Shown one piece after another: positions 17,701-24,602 of a DNA stretch of 50,697 bases. The DNA lies in the NCBI GenBank assembly GCA_017449485.1, contig JAFTFP010000287.1, positions 1 through 50,697 of the forward strand. The letters are read 5' to 3'. Below the pieces are notes generated by a model. The model did not search any database and had not been told where the DNA came from. It saw only the letters and a program-made list of their open reading frames with translations. The position numbers and the translations under genes are program-made. This stretch comes from Lachnospiraceae bacterium. GTDB lineage: Bacteria; Bacillota; Clostridia; Lachnospirales; Lachnospiraceae. The stretch's first letter is position 1. Every line of letters starts with the position of its first letter.

Positions 17701-17930
17701 GCTATGAAGTGACGCTGCCGGAGAACGGCAGAACGAATGAACTCCGGTTCCTGCCCGAAGACAGCAAAACCGTCCGCATCCTGCTGGAAGCGGACGGCGT
17801 AAGTCAGCAGATCGAGCCGGAGCAGAGCGGCGCCTATGTCCGCTTCGCTGTACCGGAGGCAGCGACAGTTACTGTCACGATCACGCCGGAAAGAAACCTG
17901 ATCACTTTTCTGAAATCTCTGCTGCCGTAG
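14718..17930 (+). CDS. Large secreted GLUG-repeat protein with central helical domain
   Basis: A 1070-residue protein with an N-terminal signal peptide (Lys/Arg then AALCLAVVMAAVAAV, cleavage near VQAAG). Residues about 65-330 form repeated GLUG-type segments (GGIAGINDG, GGIAAENRS, TGGLCGYNEG, GGIAGFNAG, GGIAGRSSG), which are predicted to stack as a right-handed beta-helix. Residues about 335-650 are a long Ala/Gln/Leu-rich helical region; GLUG segments resume at about 695-870. A beta-grasp-like repeat (YGAPLPEEKIPAVPEKEGFEGSW, about 905-950) and a C-terminal beta domain follow. No LPxTG or C-terminal membrane helix is seen, so anchoring is unclear. Start overlaps the MMPL stop (ATGA), indicating translational coupling, so it is probably a surface partner of that transporter. 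Precise function unknown. Confidence 0.85.
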   Translation: MSRQGKIWRAAALCLAVVMAAVAAVPAPAVQAAGSADGQNVQDQTVQEQAAEVQEQAPEIIHIRTVSDYVSVAEQCHYDAWSADKKIVLESDLVLTAQTSIPIAVLAGEFDGQGHEIDGFVPKGSYDRTGLFGEITPTGTVHDLTVGGMVVPEGIQQSLGGIAGINDGRIDHCSFHGTISADARIGGIAAENRSTGVITDCSVSGTIRGNSYTGGLCGYNEGLIEKAVNEADVNTVYVESAISQDELSHTLENIMRTGRLNETENLTARTDTGGIAGFNAGYVRNCRNEGQIGCEHTGYNVGGIAGRSSGYLADCINHGTISGRKDIGGIAGQLQPYLQMEFTQDELDRLDAELDSLNGMINTALNSASSYSDALNTQLQGLSDLTSQTRNQVQTLAGTAADDTDAALGTAETDLQILQEGLRQIGGASADLGGQVRGFQGAASDFAGQIEGLLQETLLTEEEKQQVRDRLPALREGAEQAAAGASALEEAFAAAGEGLPDPGSVRSALSQISGGLSGASEAAAQMLQVLEQHAAAHEGEVPSVDTSRLYSSLKNLSGSAAGLLGTVKSAGELLGAAKLPVTGVSSEIRSSSDKLYASLQALQSEMSAIEGGLHEQSQEAISRIQAISGQVDSVLRTVENAANGQSDETQIGLDAADSADEETVLGQQVPYLSDEQLDAAELGCVRRCGGDGSVNADLCGGGIAGTMNTEYDLDPEKDIVSSGSMSVHYSFLSTCAVDESSYDSTVNVKGNYAGGITGRMEMGVIRNARVSGDVLCGEDYAGGIAGYSAAQIRGAACRSRVQGRRYVGGIAGYGNSIHDCSCMADCTGTQYVGAVAGDVRERNAAAVSGNLYYSEDTQLHGIGGISLAGIAEPAEYEALSQAREDDFYEEPELVFITEDGEVLERIRCAYGAPLPEEKIPAVPEKEGFEGSWSRTDFSRVTANDTITAQYRRIVTLIAGLPVRASGQPVFLAEGLFRDGDVLQVKKLSGEDGKESYEVTLPENGRTNELRFLPEDSKTVRILLEADGVSQQIEPEQSGAYVRFAVPEAATVTVTITPERNLITFLKSLLP

Positions 17931-18000
17931 TGGGACGGTGCTCTGTCCCCTCGTCTTAGTGGGACGGTGCTCTGTCCCCTCGTCTCATTCCCTCGTCTCA
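17931..18000. repeat. Palindromic repeat array, left edge of the Shango cassette
   Basis: Two copies at 17931-17957 and 17960-17987 in the same orientation as the 11917 array, plus a partial right arm (CCTCGTCTCA, 17991-18000). The first copy starts at the base after the GLUG-protein stop codon. Copies here end CGTCTTA or CGTCTCA instead of CGTCCCA. Confidence 0.88.
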
Positions 18001-18089
18001 TTCTGCCGCACTGCGAACGGTTGTTCGACCTCACCGGTTATGTTATACTTTCTTCGTGTATGTGGCTTCAGGCCGGAAGGAAGGACAGA

Positions 18090-19427
18090 ATGCTGCTGGA
18101 AGAGCTGGCAAAGTATGCCAGAGAAAAATATCAGATGGATGAGCAGCATAAGTGGGGTGATTTTCCCGGCTTCTCGGTGATCGCTCACCCACAGACCGGC
18201 AAATGGATCGCGCTGCTGATGCGGCAGTGGGACTCAGAGTCCGGCGAGCAGCTGGAGCGCTGCGATTTAAAATGCGGGATTGAGACGCTCGAGGAATTCA
18301 GACGGCCCTATCTGACGCAGCCCATCCGCATGCGCGGCAATAAGTGGATTGATATTATTTTCGACAGAAGAACGGAAGAAGACGTCGTTTTCAGGCTGTT
18401 TGATAAAGCGGTTGCGGCCGGCACGGAAAGCGGCTATAAGCTGGTGCTGGGCATGCCGGCACAATCTGAAAGACCCGCCTATCACGAAACCGCGCTGCCG
18501 GACCCCGGGCGGATTCTCCGGCCGGAGCGGGAAAAGATCCCGGAGCGGATCCGGGAAATGCGGCACCTTTATCAATACGGGCGGGAGTCTTCTGAGTTCA
18601 GGGCTCAGAATTTCCTGCGTCAGGCCCGGTTCATGGCGGATTACGAGGATGATGTCCCGTGGATCGGCGGGTTCTCATGTTATTTCCCCACTTATCATGA
18701 TCTGACTACGCGCCAGCTGCGCGGGTATTTCACCTGGCGCACACAGCTGCGCCGCGGACATTTCCAGCCGATTGCCACTTCTGCGGCCTATATTTACATC
18801 TACGAGCTGCTGAACGGCGTGGGCGCAGATACGCCGGAAGAATGTATTCAGAAACTGCAGGAATTTGAGAGAGGTTATCTGGACAGCGGGATCGGCGAGG
18901 AGCGGATGCGGGCCAATCTGCACCGCTGGATGCTGGAATATGCGGTGCTTAATAATCTGCCGCCTGAATATGCCCGGCAGGCAGCAGATCCGGAACTGGC
19001 CAGTCAGAATGCGGCGCTTTCCGCACTTCGGGCACCGGATTCGCATTCAGATGCGGAGATTTTTTCGGCGATGTGCCGCTTCGGAGGAAAGAAAACGGAA
19101 GCCTCGCCGGTGCTGGCAGCGGATCGCACACGCGGCGAGCATCTGTTCGCAGAAATCTGGAAAAAGGCCTCCGCATTTACACATAAAGGCGAGGACCTGT
19201 TCACACTCTGCTTCGGTAAGCGCAGGACGCGGCAGTGGTTCCCACTCTATAATGCGGTAGTCTGCCGGCCTGCCCATCAGGAGGACAGAGATTATATTCT
19301 GGATGAATGCTGCAGTTATCATTGCCGGAACGGCCTCTGGCAGGTCAAGGCTTACGAAAAGCCGTATTTTGACCGGAACTGGATCAGTGGTCTGGTGCAC
19401 GAGGCCGATGCGCGGCTGCGGGGCTAA
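18090..19427 (+). CDS. sngA: Shango SngA-like MmcQ/YjbR-TerB_N protein, ended by premature stop
   Basis: The start is the ATG at 18090 after GGAAGGAAGGACAGA; upstream in-frame codons lie in the repeat. Residues 1-115 resemble the MmcQ/YjbR fold (KWIALLMRQWD, DLKCGIE, MRGNKWIDIIFD). Residues about 150-350 are a TerB N-terminal domain (DDVPWIGGFSCYFPTYHDL, RRGHFQPIATSAAYIYIYELLNG). Codon 446 is TAA at 19425-19427, in the middle of a family-conserved stretch: the same frame stays open for another 193 codons that encode the TerB C-terminal domain. Intact length would be about 639 residues. TerB-domain proteins with the ATPase and helicase that follow make up the antiphage system Shango. As sequenced the protein lacks its C-terminal domain, so the system may be inactive here, unless the stop is read through or is a sequence error. 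Confidence 0.75.
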   Translation: MLLEELAKYAREKYQMDEQHKWGDFPGFSVIAHPQTGKWIALLMRQWDSESGEQLERCDLKCGIETLEEFRRPYLTQPIRMRGNKWIDIIFDRRTEEDVVFRLFDKAVAAGTESGYKLVLGMPAQSERPAYHETALPDPGRILRPEREKIPERIREMRHLYQYGRESSEFRAQNFLRQARFMADYEDDVPWIGGFSCYFPTYHDLTTRQLRGYFTWRTQLRRGHFQPIATSAAYIYIYELLNGVGADTPEECIQKLQEFERGYLDSGIGEERMRANLHRWMLEYAVLNNLPPEYARQAADPELASQNAALSALRAPDSHSDAEIFSAMCRFGGKKTEASPVLAADRTRGEHLFAEIWKKASAFTHKGEDLFTLCFGKRRTRQWFPLYNAVVCRPAHQEDRDYILDECCSYHCRNGLWQVKAYEKPYFDRNWISGLVHEADARLRG

Positions 19428-20009
19428 TTAAAGACAGGCCGCTATCTGAAGGAAAATCCGGCGGATGCCTGGGCGATACCGTATATTGTCGATGTCATCG
19501 AAGAGGAGCGGCGCGCAATAATTGAAGCGGCGCGGCCGAAGATCACGATTGATCTCTCCGGCCTGGAGCAGATCAGGCGGGATGCGGAAACGACCCGGGA
19601 GAGCCTGCTGACAGAGGAAGACCGGGAAGAGCGGGCAGAGGCGGAGATCTACGCGGCCACAGAAGCGGCCGATAGGACAGAAGAAAGCTATGGCGCCGCA
19701 GAAGAATGGCAGGGCACAGAGGAAGCGCAGAATAGCGCTGAAGCTCAGACAGCGGAGCCGGAAGGAATTGATGATCGTCAGATTCTGCCCGGCCTGGAGG
19801 CAGTGCATGTGCAGATTCTGCATACGCTGCTGGACGGGGGAGATCCTGCCGGGCTCATGAAGGCACAGCATATCATGCCTTCGATTGCGGCAGATACGAT
19901 CAATGAAGCTTTCTACGACGAGATCGGCGACACGGTGCTGCTGTGCGAGGATGACCGGCTGCTGCTGGTGGATGATTATACGGACGACTTAAGAGAACTG
20001 CTTGGATGA
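19428..20009 (+). pseudogene. TerB C-terminal domain of sngA, cut off by the in-frame stop
   Basis: This is the direct in-frame continuation after the TAA at 19425. It reads LKTGRYLKENPADAW, then ITIDLSGLEQIRRDAETTRESLLTEE, an acidic Ala/Glu-rich linker, and a terminal helical module (VHVQILHTLLDGGDPAGLM ... FYDEIGDTVLLCEDDRLLLVDDYTDDL) as in TerB_C proteins. There is no other disruption, and the first possible start codon after the stop is a GTG at 19803, so separate translation of the whole domain is unlikely. The sngB gene follows 94 bases downstream. Confidence 0.8.
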
Positions 20010-20103
20010 AGATGGCGCTGACGCATCAGGCGCGGCGAGATATTCCGGAATCGGGCAGTTTCACGGAACGTAAGTAAAGAAACAGAACAGAGGGCAACAG
20101 AAC

Positions 20104-21432
20104 ATGGACGAGCATAAGAAGGTGCCGAAGCGGATTTCGCAGACGGTGCTGAACTCATTGAAGGGCGGCGTGGTGCCGCGGATCGGCCTGCCGTACATCA
20201 CAGTGGGCAGAAAAAGCGAGATCGAGGCGCTGCTGCACGACGTGGATATCATTGCGGAGGGCGGCGCGTCCTTCCGGTTTATCGTCGGGCGCTACGGCAG
20301 CGGCAAGAGCTTCCTGCTGCAGACGATCCGCAATTATGTGATGGACCGCGGCTTCATCGTCGCGGACGCGGATCTGTCGCCGGAACGGCGCCTGCAGGGA
20401 ACCCGCGGGCAGGGGCTTGCAACCTATCGCGAGCTGATTTCCAATCTCTCCACGAAGACAAAGCCGGAGGGCGGCGCGCTGACGCTGGTGCTGGACCGCT
20501 GGATCAGCGCGGTGCAGAGCGAGGCGCTCCAGGAGACGGGGCTCTCGCCGGACGATCCTGCGCTTACGGCCGCCGTGGATCAGAAGATCTATGCCGTGAC
20601 CGCCTCGGTGAGCGAGCTGGTGCACGGTTTTGAGTTTGCCAGACTGCTCTCGGCTTATTATAACGCCTATGTGAGCGGCGATGATGAGACGAAGGGCAAG
20701 GTCGTGCGGTGGTTCCGCGGCGAGTATGCCTTAAAGAGCGAGGCCAGGGAAGCCCTGGGTGTCAATATCATCATCACAGATGACGACTGGTATGACTATC
20801 TCAAGCTTTTCGCCGCCTTTTTCCGCCTGGCGGGTTACGCCGGCATGATGATCATGATCGACGAGCTGGTGAATCTCTATAAGATTCCCAACACCGTCAC
20901 GCGTCAGTACAACTACGAGAAAATGCTGACGATGTACAACGACACGCTGCAGGGCAAAGCCCGGTATCTGGGCATCATCATGGGCGCGACGCCGCAGGCG
21001 CTGGAGGACAAGCGGCGCGGCATCTACAGCTATGAGGCCCTGCGCTCGCGGCTCAGCGAGGGACGGTTCTCGCGGCCTGGCGCGCGGGATCTGCTGGCGC
21101 CGGTGATCCGTCTGGAGCCGCTGACAGCGGAGGAAATGCTGGTGCTGTGCGAGAAGCTCGCCGGCATGCACGCGGATTTGTATGGCTATACCCGCAGCGT
21201 GACGACAGAGGATCTGGTCAATTTCATCAAGATCGAGTACGGACGCATCGGCGCGGATCAGAACATCACGCCGCGCGAGGTGATCCGCGACTTTATCGAG
21301 CTGCTGGATCTGCTGTATCAGCACCCGGACATGAACATCACAGCCCTGCTTTCGTCGGATGAGTTCAGCTATGCACAGTCGGAAGCGGTCTCGGATCAGA
21401 CCGAGGCGGGCTTCGCGGAGTTTACGATATGA
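20104..21432 (+). CDS. sngB: Shango SngB / BrxD-like (DUF2791) P-loop ATPase
   Basis: A 442-residue P-loop ATPase of the DUF2791/BrxD group. Walker A is GRYGSGKS at 62-69 and Walker B ends MIMIDEL with Asp253-Glu254. The segments RISQTVLNSLKGGVVPRIGLPYITVGR at the N-terminus and FSRPGARDLLAPVIRLEPLTAEEM near 330-355 are family-like. In BREX type 2 the related BrxD is found with the BrxHI helicase; in Shango the pair is joined by a TerB-domain protein, as here. The role is inferred to be ATP-dependent DNA sensing or processing against phage. The stop overlaps the helicase start by 4 bases (ATGA). No BREX methylase, PglZ or Lon gene is in the window, so BREX proper is excluded locally. Confidence 0.85.
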   Translation: MDEHKKVPKRISQTVLNSLKGGVVPRIGLPYITVGRKSEIEALLHDVDIIAEGGASFRFIVGRYGSGKSFLLQTIRNYVMDRGFIVADADLSPERRLQGTRGQGLATYRELISNLSTKTKPEGGALTLVLDRWISAVQSEALQETGLSPDDPALTAAVDQKIYAVTASVSELVHGFEFARLLSAYYNAYVSGDDETKGKVVRWFRGEYALKSEAREALGVNIIITDDDWYDYLKLFAAFFRLAGYAGMMIMIDELVNLYKIPNTVTRQYNYEKMLTMYNDTLQGKARYLGIIMGATPQALEDKRRGIYSYEALRSRLSEGRFSRPGARDLLAPVIRLEPLTAEEMLVLCEKLAGMHADLYGYTRSVTTEDLVNFIKIEYGRIGADQNITPREVIRDFIELLDLLYQHPDMNITALLSSDEFSYAQSEAVSDQTEAGFAEFTI

Positions 21433-23651
21433 ATGTTTTCGAGCGCTATGCGCCGTTTATTCAGGATTATATCTACCGCTCAGGCTGGCAGAGCCTGCGG
21501 GCGGTGCAAAATGCGGCTGGCGATGCCATTTTCGGCACAGAGGAGAATGTCCTGCTGACCGCCTCGACCGCTTCCGGTAAGACTGAAGCGGCGTTCTTTC
21601 CCATTCTGACGCTGCTGGACGAAGATCCGTCCCGGACCGTCGGCGTGCTGTATATTGCGCCGCTCAAAGCCTTGATCAACGATCAGTTCGAGCGGCTGAA
21701 TGAGCTGTGTGAGGAGCAGGGCATTACGGTGACGCGCTGGCACGGCGACGCGGCGCAGTCGAAGAAGCGCAAGCTCTTAAGAAAACCCTCCGGTATTCTG
21801 CAGATCACACCGGAGTCGCTGGAATCTCTGATGATCAACAAGCATATGGAGATTCCCTCGCTCTTTCACGATCTGCGCTTCATTGTCATCGACGAAATCC
21901 ACTCGCTGCTGCGGGCGGACCGCGGTCTGCAGACCTTCTGCCTGATGGAGCGGCTCTGCCGGGTGGCGGGCTGCAATCCGAGGCGGATCGGCCTGTCTGC
22001 CACGATCGGCAATCCGGAGCTGGCGGGAGAGTTTCTATCTGCGGGGAGCGGAAGAAAGACGATTATTCCGGCTTTTGACGGCGGACGGGAGGTCTGGCGC
22101 CTGTCCATGGAACACTTCTACAACACAGCGCCGCAGGCGGACGAGGGGAAGCCTGTGCCTGCCGGGACGCCGCCGATGGAGCCGCCCAGCGATACTGCGC
22201 CGGTCTCCGCAGATCCCGGCGTCGGCTATATTTTTGAACATACAAGGGGCCGCAAATGCCTGGTCTTCACGAACTCACGCGAGGAGTGCGAGTCGGTCTG
22301 CCAGCTGCTGCGGCAGTACTGCGAGGCCCGCCGCGAGCCGGAGCGGTTTCTGATTCATCACGGCAATCTTTCCTCGTCGTACCGGGAGAGCGCCGAGGAG
22401 GAAATGAAGGACGATGAGTCGCTGATGTCGGTCTGCGCCACCGCGACGCTGGAGCTGGGCATCGATATTGGGCGGCTGGAGCGCGCGTTTCAGATCGACG
22501 CACCCTTCACGGTGTCCGGATTCCTGCAGCGCATGGGCCGCACCGGCCGCCGGGGCGATCCGTCGGAGATGTGGTTTGTCATGCGCGAGGATCATCAGGA
22601 AGCGCGGGCGATGCTGCCGGACAGCATTCCGTGGTATCTGCTGCAGGGCATCTCACTGGTACAGCTCTATGCGGAGGAGCGCTTTGTGGAGCCGCCGCGT
22701 CTGGATCGACTGCCCTACAGCCTGCTCTATCACCAGACCATGAGCACCCTGGCATCCCACGGGGAAATGACGCCGGGCGAGCTGGCTTCGCGCGTGCTCA
22801 CACTCAGCTGCTTCCATCGGATCAGCCAGGAGGACTACCGGATTTTGCTCCGGCATCTGATTGAAATTGATCATGTAAACCGCACGGAGAACGGCGGGCT
22901 GATCGTCGGGCTGGCCGGCGAGCGGATCGTGAATAATTATAAGTTTCTGGCTGTTTTTCAGGAGAATATCGAGTACACGGTGCGGGCGGGCTCAGAGCAG
23001 CTCGGCACCATCGTCAAGCCGCCGCCGGTGGGGGATAAGATTGCGATCGCAGGCCGCGTCTGGGTGGTGGAAGAAGTGGACCACAAGCGCCGCGAGGTGT
23101 TCTGCAGCCTGGTAAAAGGCAATATACCGGCATATTTCGGCGATGTGGCGGGTGATATTCACACGCACATCCTGGAGCGGATGCGCCGCGTGCTGGAGGA
23201 GGATGTGCAGTATCCGTATCTGATGCCGCACGCTGTCTGCCGCCTTGCCGACGCGCGGGAGGTTTACAGGAAATCCGGGATGCCGCAGCGGCCGCTGGTG
23301 CACCTGGGCGGCAAAATGTGGGCGCTCTTCCCGTGGCTGGGCACCTACGCTTTCCTTGCACTCGAGCGCCTTTTAAAGATACGCTGCGGGCAGCGGCTCG
23401 GCCTCAAAGGCCTGCAGTCGCGCCGCCCGTACTATATACAGTTCACCATGCAGGTGGGTGAAGAAGAATTCTTCAGCATTGTCCGCGAAGAAGCGGAGCA
23501 GGATTTTGACGCCCTCGAACTCGTCTATCCCAAGGAAATACCCGTCTTTGAAAAGTACGACGAGTACGTGCCTGAGGAACTCGTCCGCAAAGGCTTTGCC
23601 TACGGTGTCCTCGACATCGACGGCATGCGCGCATGCGTCCTTGGCTGGTGA
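21429..23651 (+). CDS. sngC: Shango SngC / Lhr-like DEIH helicase (BrxHI-like)
   Basis: A 740-residue superfamily 2 helicase of the Lhr/BrxHI type. Motif I is TASGKT (47-52), followed by IAPLKALINDQ (Ia), DEIH at 155-158, GLSATIGNP (motif III), TATLELGIDIG (motif V) and QRMGRTGRRG (motif VI). The C-terminal ~300 residues form the winged-helix and beta regions of Lhr-core helicases. It is translationally coupled to the ATPase and is the last gene of the cassette. Its TGA stop is shared with the first bases of a palindromic repeat copy (TGAGACG), so the repeat could also act as the transcript 3' end. The function as the DNA-translocating/unwinding part of the antiphage system is inferred from family and context. 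Confidence 0.88.
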   Translation: MNVFERYAPFIQDYIYRSGWQSLRAVQNAAGDAIFGTEENVLLTASTASGKTEAAFFPILTLLDEDPSRTVGVLYIAPLKALINDQFERLNELCEEQGITVTRWHGDAAQSKKRKLLRKPSGILQITPESLESLMINKHMEIPSLFHDLRFIVIDEIHSLLRADRGLQTFCLMERLCRVAGCNPRRIGLSATIGNPELAGEFLSAGSGRKTIIPAFDGGREVWRLSMEHFYNTAPQADEGKPVPAGTPPMEPPSDTAPVSADPGVGYIFEHTRGRKCLVFTNSREECESVCQLLRQYCEARREPERFLIHHGNLSSSYRESAEEEMKDDESLMSVCATATLELGIDIGRLERAFQIDAPFTVSGFLQRMGRTGRRGDPSEMWFVMREDHQEARAMLPDSIPWYLLQGISLVQLYAEERFVEPPRLDRLPYSLLYHQTMSTLASHGEMTPGELASRVLTLSCFHRISQEDYRILLRHLIEIDHVNRTENGGLIVGLAGERIVNNYKFLAVFQENIEYTVRAGSEQLGTIVKPPPVGDKIAIAGRVWVVEEVDHKRREVFCSLVKGNIPAYFGDVAGDIHTHILERMRRVLEEDVQYPYLMPHAVCRLADAREVYRKSGMPQRPLVHLGGKMWALFPWLGTYAFLALERLLKIRCGQRLGLKGLQSRRPYYIQFTMQVGEEEFFSIVREEAEQDFDALELVYPKEIPVFEKYDEYVPEELVRKGFAYGVLDIDGMRACVLGW

Positions 23652-23740
23652 GACGAGGGGACAGAGCACCGTCTCATTAGTGGGACGAGGGGACAGAGCA
23701 CCGTCTCATTAGTGGGACGAGGGGACAGAGCAACGTCTCA
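23649..23740. repeat. Palindromic repeat array, right edge of the Shango cassette (inverted)
   Basis: Three copies at 23649-23676, 23681-23708 and 23713-23740, in opposite orientation to the arrays at 11917 and 17931. Each has a left arm TGAGACG or TGGGACG, the core AGGGGACAGAGCACC (one copy AGCAAC), and the right arm CGTCTCA. In the first copy the arms changed together (TGAGACG with CGTCTCA) compared with TGGGACG/CGTCCCA at 11917, keeping the hairpin. Confidence 0.9.
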
Positions 23741-23744
23741 CTTA

Positions 23745-24008
23745 TTAGAGATCTTCGATGGGCTTTAAGCTGCCGAAGGCGTCGGCGCCGATCTTTCCCA
23801 TCAGCGTCACATCATTTCCCAGAAGTTTCAGTGCGAGCCCCGTGTTGGCCACGCTTCCGCCGGTGTGGACGTCCGCGCCCTCCATGCGGACGAGGCGCCC
23901 GGGCACCAGCAGCTCGCCCGGCTTACGGACGGACTGGCCCGCGGGAAAAACCGGTGTGATGTCGAGACAGATGTGGCCGGCTGCGATGATTTTATGTTTG
24001 TGCTGCAT
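23745..24008 (-). pseudogene. PfkB-family sugar kinase, N-terminal fragment
   Basis: 87 residues that match only the start of a PfkB/ribokinase-type carbohydrate kinase: IIAAGHICLDITPVF (first strand), the substrate-binding GGSVANTGLALKLLGNDV and GKIGADAFG. A complete enzyme has about 310-330 residues; the catalytic GAGD motif and ATP site are missing. The frame stops 5 bases from the repeat array at 23740, so the gene appears truncated where the repeat-bounded cassette begins. It has a strong ribosome binding site (GGGGGGAG) and lies 29 bases after the esterase gene, as the last member of the reductase-esterase-kinase operon. Confidence 0.8.
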
Positions 24009-24037
24009 AATCCGTTTCTCCCCCCAATACGATCTGG

Positions 24038-24601
24038 TTAAACTATTTCATCCAACACGTCCCGCAGCAGTCCCTCCGCGAAGGCCCGGTGGCCCTCCGG
24101 CGAAAAATGCACGCCGTCAAACAGCAGGTCGATGTTCCAGGCGCCGGCGTCGGCAAACAGCGCGCCGACATCGGCCGCGAGCGTATTGTACAGCCCGGCA
24201 AGCCGGACCGATTCCGCGATGACTTCCGGCCCCTCCACCCAGGAACCGGGCTGCAGCGGAGGCGGTGCAAGGAGCAAAATCCGGCTAAGCCCGCTAAGTC
24301 CCGGACTCGTGATAAAGCGCTTCATCCGCTCCGCGGTTTCATCGGCCGTCCGGCCATTCAGCAGATCATTGGTGCCCAGCATGATAAGGAGCAGATCCGG
24401 ATTGTGCCTGAGGATCATTTTTTCATACAGGGCGGGATGCGGCGGAACGCTGAGGCCGTTCTGCCCGCAGTTGATGATCTGCCGCTCTTCGGATTTAATC
24501 AGGCTGGTCCAGCGGACCTTTTCCGGGTATCGCCCGGGGATATAGGACCGCGGGTCGTAGCCGTAGGTGTTGGAATCGCCCAGACAGAGGATGGTCTGCA
24601 T
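24038..24601 (-). CDS. SGNH/GDSL-type hydrolase
   Basis: A cytoplasmic SGNH hydrolase of about 187 residues. Block I is LGDSNTYGY (Ser10 nucleophile with the 24601 start), block II Gly is in NCGQNGLS, block III is MLGTNDLL and block V is FDGVHFSPEGH with the catalytic Asp and His. These enzymes deacylate sugars, lipids or small esters. The frame allows an ATG at 24610 overlapping the reductase stop, but GGAG touches that codon directly and is correctly placed (9 bases) for the ATG at 24601, so the shorter start is used. It sits between the reductase and kinase-fragment genes in one transcript; acetyl-sugar removal is a possible role. Confidence 0.87.
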   Translation of the reverse strand: MQTILCLGDSNTYGYDPRSYIPGRYPEKVRWTSLIKSEERQIINCGQNGLSVPPHPALYEKMILRHNPDLLLIMLGTNDLLNGRTADETAERMKRFITSPGLSGLSRILLLAPPPLQPGSWVEGPEVIAESVRLAGLYNTLAADVGALFADAGAWNIDLLFDGVHFSPEGHRAFAEGLLRDVLDEIV

Positions 24602-24602
24602 G

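Noticed and set aside
20104..23651. BREX type 2 system
   Set aside because: The ATPase and helicase resemble BrxD and BrxHI, but no PglX, PglZ, PglW or PglY gene is present and the partner is a TerB-domain protein; Shango fits better.
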